Part shown: one piece after another, positions 22,990 to 33,931 of the stretch
How positions within the stretch are numbered: position 1 is the stretch's first letter
How the letters are laid out: every line of letters begins with the position of its first letter
Source: Sepiola atlantica
Lineage: Eukaryota; Mollusca; Cephalopoda; Sepiida; Sepiolidae
Direction: 5' to 3'
Assembly: GCA_963556195.1 (NCBI GenBank)
Contig: OY744528.1
Span: 57,484,304-57,548,303 of the forward strand
DNA length: 64,000 bases
The notes under the pieces: model-generated
What the model saw: the letters and a program-made list of their open reading frames with translations, nothing else
Databases searched by the model: none
Told to the model about the DNA's origin: nothing
Made by a program: the position numbers and the translations under genes

Positions 22990-23560
22990 TTTCAATTTTC
23001 ATTTTTAGTCTTATTTTTATTATATATCAAATTTAAGCCAAACGCTAACTAAACAAAATAATACTAATAGCAAAAATCGTTACTTCCATTAGTCCTTTCA
23101 TTATTCAAACTATTTTTAATATTTATTTTGATGAAATTCAAGTTTTTCCCCCTTAAGTGTTAACTTCAGTTATATTTATTTAGTAATTATAAGTGTAGTA
23201 TTAAATTTAAATAAAAAGGGGGAAAAATATTTAAAGAAATCGTTAATTTTTTGTACAATGTAAGTTATTTGTTTCAACATTTCACATAATAATCTCATTT
23301 TGTGTAAACAATAGCCCCCCCCCCCTCCGCTGTAGAAAAATCGTATTTCGTAATTATATCTCAAGATAAAGAATGGGTTTCTTTCCTATTTCGATAATTT
23401 AATCTTTAAATAAACTATTTTACTTTAAAACAACTTCCTATATATATATGTTTATTTTGGGGAGATTTAAAAACAAAGAATTAAAAACGCATTTAATAGA
23501 AAGTACGCAAATAATGATGACGTCATCAATTTTATGTTGCAGTTTGGAAGTCCCTAGTTA
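22990..23560 (+). repeat. Direct repeat of 11240-12385
   Basis: Same order and orientation of landmarks as the block ending at 12385, but without the ~400-base tRNA-like insert. It contains a poly-C run at 23315. The 62-codon minus-strand open frame here translates this repeat and is not a gene. Confidence 0.6.
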
Positions 23561-24116
23561 TCATTACAAAAAATTTACAAAACGAATTATTATTTCATCC
23601 GTTTTGTTTACAAACTTCTTAACTATGCAAAATAAAGAAAAATAATGAAAAAATTATTTGTAAACATCGGTAATTACAAAATATAATTTGGGTATCTTTT
23701 ACAATAGCCCTCAAACTCGCGAGTTGGGTTCACAAAAAGTTGTAGAACGTGGTCAAAAAAATGAATATACAACAAATAAATGCGACGTACGTCGAGACTG
23801 GAGATTTACCTAGTTAGCTCTTCCATTTGTTTGTATGTTTACGTAGGATAAATGGGTTTTTATTAGACATGAACAAAAAATATTTTCTGGGCACGGATTT
23901 TTACTAAAACAAACATGGCGTCGACACTTTTGCTTTGCGAGCCTCGCTTCGGGTTCTCGGTGTCAAGGGTTACGGCGTGTGTTTTTTTTTACCGGGACTC
24001 ATAATCAAAACGGCGTTTTCTTTTTTTGGGGGGGGGTTTGCATTTTTGAAATTTAATTTTATGAAACGAACATTTTTTGGTCACCGAATGAGCGCGCTTG
24101 TCGTTACGTCATTGGG

Positions 24117-24877
24117 GTGTGTGGGGAGACATTTGCAAAGACGTGCCAGATAACCCAAGCGCAACTCACACATCGTGCCATGAGCGAATTGACCCTTATG
24201 TCGATAGGAGTACATTTTAGTACTGACATCGAAGAGACAATCAAATTTGTCAGAAGTGTGGGCATTATAGACCGGAAGATGAAATGCTGCAAATGCACAC
24301 GTCTAATGAAGACCGTGAAATACCCAAGACGGCTGGACGACATGTGGTTCTGTGCTAAATGCCGAACCGTAGCTAACATTCGCAAAGGTATTTGTTTTAC
24401 AAATTTTATTTTTGTATTTCTGTTGGTATTTTATTTGAAATTTCTGGGTATTTCCTATTGCAAACGTGTGTACGTTTTCTGACAACTAATACACAATTTT
24501 TCGTTTGTAGGGTCATTCTTTGCCAAGTCCAAGCTGCCCATGTGGAAGATTCTGGCACTAGTGTACACATGGTGCATGAGTGTTGGGTCGCATAGGAGCT
24601 TTTCCTATGACCAAATTATTAGGGAAATAGACGTATCGGCCAAGACGATTGTCGACTGGTTCCAATTTTGCAGGGATGTGTGCGTCACAGATTTTCAGAC
24701 GCATTCCTGCAAAATTGGATGACCGTCGAGGTCGATGAATCTGTGTTTGCCCGCCGAAAATACCACCGAGGCCGGATGATCCGACAACAGTGGGTCTTCG
24801 GTGGTTACGACAAGACAAAAAAATTAGGATTCTTTTTGGCAGCAGGTGTGCACCATGTACACGGTGTGACGAAATAA
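24117..24877 (+). pseudogene. Merlin/IS1595-like (ISXO2-like) transposase with one intron, frameshifted
   Basis: Exon 1 (to 24387) encodes a zinc-ribbon-like segment with CCKC and FCAKC about 20 residues apart. A GT...AG intron (24388-24510) interrupts a glycine codon in phase 1. Exon 2 continues with SFFAKSKLPMWKILALVYTW and DQIIREIDVSAKTIVDWFQ. A frameshift near 24718 shifts the reading to VEVDESVFARRKYHRGR followed by QQWVFGGYDK, the hallmark around the first catalytic aspartate of this DDE family. The C-terminal part with the second D and the E is absent. The enzyme would cut and paste the element; this copy cannot. Other sequence from the same family, without transposase, surrounds it. 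Confidence 0.8.
24388..24510 (+). other. Intron in the Merlin-like transposase
   Basis: It is 123 bases long, starts GTATTTG and ends TTCGTTTGTAG after a T-rich tract. Joining the exons restores the K-G-S reading across the junction, which supports real splicing and a eukaryotic host. Confidence 0.75.
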
Positions 24878-25304
24878 TACAGGACCGGCGGGACAGTTAT
24901 AAAAGTGTGTGGGGAGCTCTCCTAAAAAGTGAGGGGCCCGGTTAAACACATGCATATATAACTTCATTATTGATGACAGTAAGGGGGGGGGCTCAAGCGT
25001 CAATGTATGACATGTAAATAAAAAAACAAACTTTTATTCCTTTTGTTTAAAATGTTGTTTTGTTCTTTTGCTTGACTGAAATATGAAAAGTTAGGGTTAG
25101 GTTTAGGGTTAATTAACTTGCTTCAATTTTCGATTTATTATGTTTTTTACTAATTAAAGGTAAATATACGTTTAAAGATAATCCCAGTGGTTCCAGGGAA
25201 TTATTTTACATAAAAGAAAAGGCTACGGAAAAAAATTTAAACACCTTAAAACGATTAAAAAAAAAAAAAAAATTAAATAAAAAGAAGTGTACTTTTTTTT
25301 TTAG

Positions 25305-25390
25305 ATTAGGACCCATGCTAACTTTGACCATGACCCTAACCTCCACTCTGACCCTAACGACGGGATCAAGGTTAGCGTGGGTCCTAATGT
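25305..25390. repeat. Palindromic repeat, GGACCCATGCTAACTTTGACC type
   Basis: The arms ATTAGGACCC...GCTAACTTTGACC and GATCAAGGTTAGC...GGGTCCTAAT enclose short CCCTAAC-type repeats. A more perfect copy lies at 54930-55005. Confidence 0.75.
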
Positions 25391-25447
25391 ACATAAGCAC
25401 CAAAACTGAAATGACAGATTCTTCATTTTTAGTGTAATAGATAAATC

Positions 25448-25915
25448 GGGCATCTTTTACGAGACTCAGCAGAGTAAAAACGCTAAAAAAACAAATATAC
25501 AACAAATAAAAGTAACTGTAAGCTGTAAAAGTTAGTTTCAAACTTGCATGTGCTATTTGTTTGTATTTTAAACCCGTTTGAAGTGCTATTTATTAGAAAT
25601 CAATAGTTTTGACACCGTAATTTCCAAAAAAAACATGGCCGATTTGGGGGGGGGGATTACTAACGAAATCACTAGGAGCGACCATATTGTTTTTGTGAAA
25701 ACGTTGGAAAAAAAAACAAGACATTTTTTTTTTTACATCTAATGAAAACCCATTTATAATACGTAAAAATAAAAACAAATTACATAGGTAAGTAGAAAAA
25801 TATCTATTCTCGTCGTAGGTCAACTTCACTTGTTGCAAATTTATGTTTTTAAACCCTTTCTCGTTCTTTTTTTGGACCCCGTTCGCGCCTCTGCTGAGTC
25901 TCGTAACATATACCC
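25448..25915. mobile_element. MITE of the GGGTATCTTTTAC terminal family
   Basis: The left end GGGCATCTTTTACGAGACTC and the right end GAGTCTCGTAACATATACCC form imperfect inverted repeats of about 26 bases, including CTCAGCAGAG on both sides. The interior shares AACAAATATACAACAAATAAAAG with the Merlin-end element at 57183. No coding capacity. Confidence 0.65.
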
Positions 25916-26124
25916 AGTAGATGTTTTAAGAAATTTTTTTTTAACATCTAATAAAAAGTCATTTATACTACGTAAAAATACAAACAAATTACATAGGTGA
26001 GTAGAAAAATGTCTATTCTAGACATAAGTCAACTTTACTTGTTGCAAATTTATGTTTTTAAACTCTTTCTCGTTCTTTTTTTGGACCCCGTTCGCGCCTC
26101 TGCTGAGCGTCGTAACATATACCC
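25733..26124. repeat. Tandem duplication of the MITE right half
   Basis: About 190 bases ending TCGTAACATATACCC occur at 25733-25915 and again at 25937-26124, differing at scattered positions (for example GCTGAGTCTCG against GCTGAGCGTCG). The duplication includes the terminal repeat. Confidence 0.7.
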
Positions 26125-26129
26125 AAATT

Positions 26130-26713
26130 GAGATTTTAAGACGTAAAAAGTTGTGAAAAACGGACTATGGTAAGAGACGAACAAGACGGGTATATGTTAC
26201 GACGACGGGGGATCAGTTTTCAATGTAAATTCAACGTAGACTGATCCCCCTCTTTTTGACCAACTCAAATTTAAAAAATTATTCTTTTGCTTACAATTAC
26301 CTATCATGTCGCGAGAGAATTCCGGGGGTTTTGGAAAGAAATTTTTAAAAATTGAGATTTTAAGACGGGAGATCAGTCTTGTTCGTCGTTTTTCACAACT
26401 TTTTACGTCTTAAAATCTCAATTTTAAAAAATTTATTTCCAAAAACCCCGGAATTCTCTACTGACATGATAGGTAATTGTACACAGAAAAAGATTTTTTT
26501 TTTAATTGAGATGGTCAAAAAGAGTGGGATCAGTCTACATTGAATTAACATTGGAAACTGATCCCCCCTCCTAAAATGTAAAATATTTGAAAAATATTTC
26601 CCAAACCCCCGGAATTCTCTATCAGCCTGATAGGTAAGTGTACACCGAAAAAAGAAAAGAAAAACTGGTCAGTAAAAAGTTGTGAAAAACGGACTGTGGG
26701 AAAAGACGAACAT
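26130..26713. repeat. Partial palindromic module element (third copy)
   Basis: It contains the same modules as 55024-56985: hairpins GGGGGATCAG/CTGATCCCCC, the motif GAGAATTCCGGGGG, and the terminus GACGAACATGTGCC at 26713. Only about 580 bases are present, so the left part is lost or rearranged. The stretch 26150-26215 carries fragments of the terminal motif next to the MITE end. Confidence 0.65.
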
Positions 26714-26723
26714 GTGCCAAAAA

Positions 26724-27215
26724 GGCACTTATTGATCGGGTGAGCCGAAATTTATTTTAGAAGAGTTCCAATGGTGTAAGGGGAAAATAGAATTTGGGAA
26801 AATCAACAGTATATTTTTTCATTTCAAAACGAACAGCCATCGGTTTTGGTTTAAAACATTTTTGATTTTTTTTTTTCTTAGTTTAAAAAATAAATTTTTC
26901 TGTTTTTTTTCTTCTCTTGATTTTGTTTTTTTAAACGGGATAGTATTCAGAAATTTGTTCAAAAAGACTCTGTATGGGGGGGGGCGGAAAATTTCTGCGC
27001 CACATAAATTCTGATAAATATGATAAGCCACCACTTTTTGTTGAGTACTTGTTAATAATAATTCGCGCATATTCAAGGAATTCACGTCGGTTACGTCCAT
27101 TTTCGGAGAAGCTAGAAATTATGTATTTAAAAAAAAGAGTTGTCTGCCCCTTCTTACACCATTGGAACTCTTCTAAAATAAATTTCGACTCGTGAACCCG
27201 ATCTATACACGTGCC
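26724..27215. mobile_element. Foldback element
   Basis: The left arm GGCACTTATTGATCGGGT...GAAATTTATTTTAGAAGAG (26724-26790) is repeated inverted at about 27125-27215. The shared core TTCCAATGGTGTAAG also relates it to the foldback at 13723-14412. The overlapping open frames (26819-27218) are shadows of this repeat. Confidence 0.65.
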
Positions 27216-27276
27216 CATTTATTTGTTGCCTTTTTTAACATAACTTTTCTTAATTCCAATTATTTAATTCTGAAAA

Positions 27277-27706
27277 GTCACGTGGGTGCTTCTGATGTTT
27301 CACAGTGACATGTTAAAAAAAATAGCTAAAGAAATGTATAAACTTTGTTATGTACTTACGTGGTAGCTTAATAGAAGACTGTACACCAACAATTACGCAA
27401 ATTCATCCAGTATTTATTAAATTAAAAATAAAAAACGATTTTTATCGGTAGTCGCCATCTTGTATTTTTCAATCTTTAGAAGAAAAAAACGAGTTATCTC
27501 CCTTGCCTAAACGGGTTACAATGTTAACGCTACGTAAAAGCGTTTTTTTTTTCTTTTTCTTATACTTTAATAAATACTGGATGAATTTGCGGATTTTTTT
27601 CTTTACAATCTTATTTTCAGCTAACGCGTAGATACATAACAAAGTTTTTACATTTCTTTAAATATTTTAATGTAACTGTGAAACATCAGAAGCACCGTCA
27701 TGTGAG
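27277..27706. mobile_element. Foldback element with ~145-bp arms
   Basis: Left arm GTGCTTCTGATGTTTCACAG...CAAATTCATCCAGTATTTA (27277-27425) and its inverted copy (27565-27706). The outer flank TGTGAGACAAATCCTGGC (27701) also appears inverted near 12560, linking this family to the 12-kb region. Confidence 0.7.
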
Positions 27707-28807
27707 ACAAATCCTGGCGGATACAATAAGTGCAACATTTAAAAAAGAATTAACACGACTAGAAACTTTCTTTCTTTAACCACGGATTCCTTTTAACAAA
27801 GAGAAGTAAGTGATGGTGGCTTAAATGAAATCAAGTCGTATAATAATATTTTAACTGCAAACAAACCTTTTCTTTTCTTAAACGTTTTCAAAACAAGCGT
27901 TGTTTTCTTGTTGTTGAGCGAGTCACAAACAAAAACTTTTCCATAAATAACCAAGTCTAGACGAAGCTATTTCTATTTATGGGTGGATATAGTCGTTTAT
28001 TATTGACGATACTCTTGAGGCCGGAGAAATGTATTAAAAGTACGTGGGGAACAACTTTTATATTTGCAGTCGATAAAAATGAGAAAAACTTGTGCGTTGC
28101 CGAGTAACAAAAACAACAAGCACTTATTTCGTCGTCCTGCCGGTGTCAGGCCAAAACTGCCCCTACCAATTATATATCGAACATGGTTACTAAAGAAATA
28201 AAAATACGGATCGCTTTGAGTCTGGCAACACTGCGCATTGTAAAGCTAATGGTAGGTCAACGTGTCTGTTATTCGGACGTGGATGCGCGAAACAAAAAAC
28301 GAATCGCGACTATAAAATGAATAAGAAATTTTTATTAAGAATATATAACGAATAAAATAGGCCTGAAAATCAATGATAAATAACTCGTTCAAACGAAAGG
28401 AATCATTTAAAACAAGATTTATTTATGTGAAAAAAGTGTGTGTAACATCTTTCTATTAAAACTTCTTTCCTTCTTCATTACCTTACACCTCTACCCCAAC
28501 TGCTTATCTCTCTAATGTAGATGTCTTCAATTTAGACGTCATCGTGTGTGGTCATCATTTAAGTTCTAATTTACTACATTCTAAGAGGCAATCCGAAATT
28601 TCCATCAATCATCGTCAATTTTTATTTTTAAATCCTGCCCCAAATCAGTTATTTGTTTAATTTCAATATTTTCAATACATTTTGAATTTTTTCCCATGTA
28701 AAATTAATTTTTTTTATTATGTGATTTACTGTAACCTTCGTAAAGAGAGAAGGCCTTTCCATTGAGTCTCGTTTTTCTGCTGACGTCACAGTGGTTAGTA
28801 TTAACAG
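27707..28807. other. Unassigned AT-rich sequence
   Basis: No gene or clear repeat was recognised. A slightly less AT-rich segment at about 28080-28280 has no long open frame. Near 28735-28790 the motif GTAACCTTCGTAAAG resembles, inverted, the sequence at 32100-32130. Confidence 0.45.
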
Positions 28808-30819
28808 TTAAACCGTGGCGTGGCCACCGAGAGTTACTACAGGCCGGTTGGCTAGAAAATGACGTCACTGCATTGCGTGTCAAAACAAGGACCGTCGTAA
28901 TGACAATAAGAAGGCATTTCGACTTCTCTATTCACTAAATAATCCATCAAAATTCAGGAAATCAACCAATTTTAATGAAATTTTCAGGATTTATTAATTA
29001 ATGATCACAGAATATAATAAATCCATTACTTTATTATAAAGCTTGGTGCAAATGTATTATTTCTTGTAAACAAAAAACACCTTTACTAAAGTTATTCAAA
29101 ATATCAAAACATGTTGAACATACGATATTGTAAATATTTAAAACAAATCATTAGAAAACTTTAAAAATTGCATGTAAAAAAAGAAAAGAAAAGAACACGA
29201 TTCGATTCATCTTGAAACTGATCTTTATCCAATATAAATTTAAAGAAAATAATAATTCACGATCAAATACTTCAAAAAACTGAATTATGAATTACCATTA
29301 TTTAAACTTCTAACCCAATCAACCGTAAGTAATTCAGACTTTGAAATTTGTTTAAAAATTATACAAAAAAAAAGTTCAATGTTAACTGTCTGTTTAATAA
29401 TGGAATCACCAACTCCTATCTTGCTATTAAGAGATAGGTACGTGCAAAATCAAAGGCCGATCCCCAAAATGTAAAAACATTTTGACCCTCCCTTCACTTA
29501 AAAATTCACCAAAATTCAGGAAATCAACCAATTTTAATGAAATTTTCAATATTTATTAATGAACAAGCACAGGAGATATAGTGAAACCATTTTTTAAAAA
29601 TCTTAGTGAAAATGTATTTTTTTTAAAACAAAATACACCTTTACTAAACGTATATTTTTATATATATAAAAAAAATCCATGATTTTTTAAAATGAAAATA
29701 AGATCTGTATATGTTTAAAATATTTTTTAAAAAAAACTATTTCGTATATATTACGGAAAATGCCCCTACACTCTTGTTAATAAAATCAGTATAACTCGAA
29801 GAATTAACGATATTATCATTGAATAAAGCATTGTTTAATTAATATTTTTTGTGAAAATTTTGATTAAATATGATGTTATTTCATTAATTTAATCTACAAA
29901 AGTAGAGAAAAGATAAACTATGCTACACTTAAGACATCGAAAAAAAGTAATAAAAAAAAATGGAACACTACTTTTTTTATCAAATAATGAATAAGTAATT
30001 CAGACTTGATTTTTTATATAATTAAAAAAAATTCAAACTTACTACACTATATTTAGTCGGTGTAAACATTATTACGTGTATCCATATTTGCAGTAATTAT
30101 TTCTCTTTTGGAAATCCAAACATATGCAGTAGGCATTTTAACTTTGTGAATTATGAAATGAAATTTTTAAAAGCGCGAAATTATTTTAAAATTGGTTGAT
30201 TTCCTGAATTTTGATTCCATTATTAAACAAACAGTTAACATTGAAATTTTTTTTTGTATAATTTTTAAGCAAATTTCAAAGTCTGAATTACTTACGGTTG
30301 ATTGGGTTAGAAGTTTAAATAATGGTAATTCATAATTCAGTTTTTTGCAGTATTTGATCGTGAATTATTATTTTCTTTAAATTTATATTGGATAAAGATC
30401 AGTTTCAAGATGAATCGAATCGTGTTCTTTTCTTTTCTTTTTTTACATGCAATTTTTAAAGTTTTCTAATGCTTTGTTTTAAATATTTACAATATCGTAT
30501 GTTCAACATGTTTTGATATTTTGAATAACTTTAGTAAAGGTGTTTTTTGTTTACAAGAAATAATACATTTGCACCAAGCTTTATAATAAAGTAATGGATT
30601 TATTATATTCCGTGATCATTAATTAATAAATCCTGAAAATTTCATTAAAATTGGTTGATTTCCTGAATTTTGATGGATTATTTAGTGAATGGAGAAGTCG
30701 AAATGCCTTCTTATTGTTATTACTACGGTCCTTGTTTTGACACGGAAGTCAGTGACGTCAGAGGGGGGCAGGAAGTTAGTTGCTTGGCCTGTAGTAACTC
30801 TCGGTGGCCACGGTTAAAC
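28808..30819. mobile_element. 2-kb foldback element with nearly identical arms
   Basis: Arms 28808-29402 and about 30208-30819 are reverse complements. Over the inner ~490 bases only a handful of differences were seen by eye, roughly 98% identity; the outer ~110 bases are more diverged. The ends read GTTAAACCGTGG and CCACGGTTAAAC. The ~810-base loop (29403-30207) holds an older, diverged copy of the arm start at 29498-29640 and its inverted partner at 30180-30207, so one foldback seems nested in another. No transposase is encoded; the plus-strand frame at 30670-30858 is an arm shadow. Confidence 0.8.
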
Positions 30820-30885
30820 GCTACGAACATGTTATTAAAAGGGGAAAACTTACTCTAGCGAAACACAGCAAAGTAAGTGTTTATT

Positions 30886-31145
30886 CAACACCTACCCACT
30901 ATAGGAGTATGTGGCACAAGGTCGGAAAGTGGGATGGGAAAGCCAGCGCCCGAGAGGTGAGCACTCTGGCCATTAAAAAATTGCCTGGGCAGCCCCGTCG
31001 GTATTCCCCGGCAGGGGCGCCTCAGGCAGTAAGCAACAAACTTACTCCTCCCCAAAGAGGGGAGGCAAAGCCTGGGAGGGTGGACCTCCTAGAACTGCAC
31101 AGGACAGACTCATAGACAGGCGTAACTCAAGCCCCGAAGGCCAAA
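30886..31145 (+). repeat. GC-rich interspersed repeat, copy 1
   Basis: This ~260-base segment stands out by composition (GGTATTCCCCGGCAGGGGCG). It shares GCCAGCGCCC, AGAGGGGAGGC-like and GCCTGGGAGG.TG.ACCTCCTA motifs with 52490-52670. The open frame at 30804-31115 spans it but is more likely incidental. It may be a SINE or a fragment of a larger element. Confidence 0.5.
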
Positions 31146-32339
31146 TCTACTACACTTAACTTTAGGTAAAAACGTATTGTAGTATCCATATTTTGGGAGG
31201 CTCTGCGCATGCGTCAGATTCATTCATAAAAAGTCGTAATGAGTGATTCAAAGCAAGCGCATGCGCACACAATTCAGTTTGTAGGAAAAAAAACGTGTTT
31301 GATTTTTTGTTTTAGATAAAAAAAAACACGTGTTTCTTTCGTATTTGTTTTCATTTTCAGTTGTTTTTATTCTTAACACCTTTCGTTTTCTTCACTTTTA
31401 GCGTGTTTATTTTCAGCGATAGTAACTTAATTGTTAAAAATGCCCACTTTTTGTTTTAGCGTGTTTGTTCTCATTCTTGCTTTATCTTGGCTTTTGTAAC
31501 ATTTATTTGTTACACATTTGTTTTTCACCCATTTTTTTGTTAACTACACTTGAAAATGGCCAACAATATATATTGCTGCACTAGTAACTTTATTATTTGT
31601 TTGTATTCAAATTATTTGTTTGAATTTAATTTGTTGTATTTTTTGTAATTTATTGCTAGTTTTCATTTTAAACTAACTTATTGTTTATTTTTATTTAAAC
31701 TTATTTACATTTTTAAAATTATCCATCGTTTGTTTTTAATTTGTTTGTTATTGTTTATTTCATTATAGTTTGTTTGTTCCCTAAATTCATAATTCAGTTT
31801 TGCAGTATTTGATTGTATACATAATTTTTCATACATTGTAATCAACAATATTTTCTACACAACAAATAATAGGTTGATATTATTATGTAACTTTAAACTA
31901 TTCATTTTGACATTTTTTTTTTCAAATTTATATTGAATAAAGTTCAGTTTCAGTATATTCGAATCGTGTTCCTTTTTTTTCTAAAATGTTTTTAAAGTTT
32001 TCTAATGTTTTTTTAAGCTATCGTTCATTATCGACAGTCTGGCTGTTCGACAGATCTCGCTTACTACTTACTAGCATGACGTCACTTTAAAGTGAACAGG
32101 CTACTTTACTTTACGAAGGTCACGATTTAACCCCATTTTTTATGTTTAATTTCGTTTTTCACACGGTATGCTTTAAAAATGCATGAAAATACCTGCTCTA
32201 AAGCATATGCATTGAAAGCAAGAAAGAAAAGTAATCAGCAGCTGACTGCATTACCTAGTTTCAGTGTTGTTTTTCAAACAATTACTAGTAAGAATGAAAA
32301 AAGTTTGTTTTTTTCTAATCACCTATGCACTAATTTGGT
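31146..32339. other. AT-rich sequence with a decayed foldback-arm fragment
   Basis: Most of the stretch is T-rich with no gene. At about 31790-32010 the sequence matches the right arm of the 28.8-30.8 kb foldback (ATTCATAATTCAGTTTTGCAGTATTTGAT; ATTCGAATCGTGTTC), followed by AGCATGACGTCACTTTAAAG and TTTACGAAGGTCACGATT, the counterpart of the motif near 28735. Confidence 0.5.
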
Positions 32340-33545
32340 GATATAGGAATTTATCTTAGCGTGGATGGTAAGACAAACTCCTATAATATATTTTGTGATA
32401 ACATGGACGTCAACGAAAGGAAAACAAAACCTTTTTATGAAAAACAACGATAAGTATTTATTTATGTTACTGACACCATTGGCGAAAATGTTACGACAGT
32501 GTCAAAGGGAAGAAAGTTTAACTTCTTGGAGGAATATGTCTTCAGTGAAGATAGCTTTGCTCAACTGTTCAGTAAGCAGGAGAGACGAGGTCAGATGTCG
32601 TTCTTGGCTGATGATTGCTGCATGTATCCTACAAGGTGTTGAATTTGTCCTTCAAAGGGGGTTGAAATTAATACACCCTGGAAGCTGATTGGTCATCATG
32701 TGACCAAATCACCTCATACGTACTGCTCTCCAAGAGAGAAAATAAATGTCAGTATTTATGACTGTTAGATCACCCCCTGCTTAAGTAGAAAACCGACAGA
32801 AAAAGGTAGTTTTTTGGCAAGTGTAGCACTAACAGTTGGAAAGAACAAAAAGATGTTTAAAAGTGAATTCAGTTAACAGAATTCTTTTTTTCTTTATGAA
32901 AAAATTATTTTGCTTTTCAGTGAAAAGTACTTTTTTGTGTGTGGGTTCTTTGATTAAAAAAATGTTCTTGCTTTTCAGTGAAAAGTGTGTATTCCTTTTC
33001 ACTGGAAAGCATTTTATGGAAAAATGTTTTCTGGATTTTCAGTGAAAAGTATTTTATGGAAAAATGTTTTCTGGATTTTCAGTGAAAAGTATTTTATGGA
33101 AAAATGTTTTCTGGATTTTCAGTGAAAAGTATTTTATGGAAAAATGTTTTCTGGATTTTCAGTGAAAAGTATTTTATGGCAAAAATGTTGTTCTTTTTCA
33201 GTCGGAGCCGGAATTGCTCAATTGCCTTTTATGTAAAGTTAGAGTAAAGCACAAGAAATCAAAACCTTATCTTTCACAGTTTTTGGGGACCAATATATTT
33301 GCCAACGACTACATGTGGTCGTGACATATGTGTCTTTTGGAGATGTATGGAATTTTACAGGTGTAAGATTTGGTTGATGCAAAGTGTATGTAGAGGGGAA
33401 TATAAGGCTCTTGTGTTATAATGCTTAAAAGGCCTGTCTTACCCTATCTATAGATAATCTCTTTTTTCCCATCAATATCTAGGATGAATAGTTTGTCAGT
33501 GTGTGAAAGCACATGATAAGGACCAGTATAAAGTGGCGTGCAGAG
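32340..33545 (-). pseudogene. 3' part of a Ty3/gypsy element (pol end, spacer, LTR)
   Basis: Read on the minus strand, 33545-33440 encodes the end of pol (ACTGGTCCTTATCATGTG, matching 19465 of the gypsy element). A spacer with CTTTTCACTGAAAA repeats follows (33185-32880), then a polypurine-like tract GCAGGGGGTGA (32780-32770) and an LTR beginning near 32768 with AACAGTCATAAAT. This LTR resembles the gypsy LTR at 20888 only in places (for example CCAATCAGCT). The far end of the LTR near 32340 is uncertain. The open frame at 32365-32688 lies within it and is not a gene. Confidence 0.65.
33011..33180 (+). repeat. 40-bp tandem repeat
   Basis: The block starting ATTTTATGGAAAAATG begins at 33011, 33051, 33091, 33131 and 33171, with an exact 40-base period and almost no differences in four full copies. 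It lies within the gypsy 3' spacer and is built from the CTTTTCACTGAAAA-type motif of that family. Confidence 0.9.
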
Positions 33546-33600
33546 GACCCCCCCCCCCCCCTGCACGCCACTTTATACTGCTCCTTATCATTTGCTTTCT
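33518..33600. repeat. Inverted duplication of gypsy pol end around a poly-C run
   Basis: AAGGACCAGTATAAAGTGG with CGTGCAG lies left of a 14-base C run (33550-33563), and its complement CTGCACGCCACTTTATACTG lies right of it, continuing through TCCTTATCAT. It is a short snap-back duplication of coding sequence. Confidence 0.85.
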
Positions 33601-33931
33601 AAGGGGGGCATCTAAGTAATGGAGGCATCCAAATCATGTTCTTACTTTTAAAAAAAAATTATTTTTTAATCCCACCAACCTCCCGACTGCTAAAGGTTGT
33701 TAAATAGTAATTGTTTTTATATATTAAAATCATAAATTATTTAAATAAATACTTGAAGTAAAAAAATGCTGTCATTAATATTTGTGCAAAATGTTGCATT
33801 TTAACCAATTATATTAAGAGCTGTTTAATATGTGTGAAGCTATACTGCGTTACAGTCCTCACAAATATTTTACTCAAATTTGTTAATATTTTTTATTTGT
33901 ATTTGTATTTATAAACACAGAAACTTTTAGC

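Larger units (their letters stand above)
23690..25120 (+). mobile_element. Merlin-type DNA transposon (degenerate autonomous copy)
   Basis: The left end GGGTATCTTTTACAATAGCC starts at 23690. The next ~420 bases are repeated in reverse complement at about 57710-58123, and the region 25008-25085 is repeated in reverse complement at about 57490-57575. Here the two blocks surround a transposase relic; at 57 kb they surround only telomere-like repeats. The right part ends in TTAGGG-like repeats (25093-25115). The right terminus was not located exactly. The tie between the ends and the transposase is an inference from this paired arrangement. Confidence 0.6.

Noticed and set aside
33011..33180. CRISPR-like regular repeat
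   Set aside because: The units are contiguous with no unique spacers, and the host is eukaryotic; it is a simple tandem repeat.
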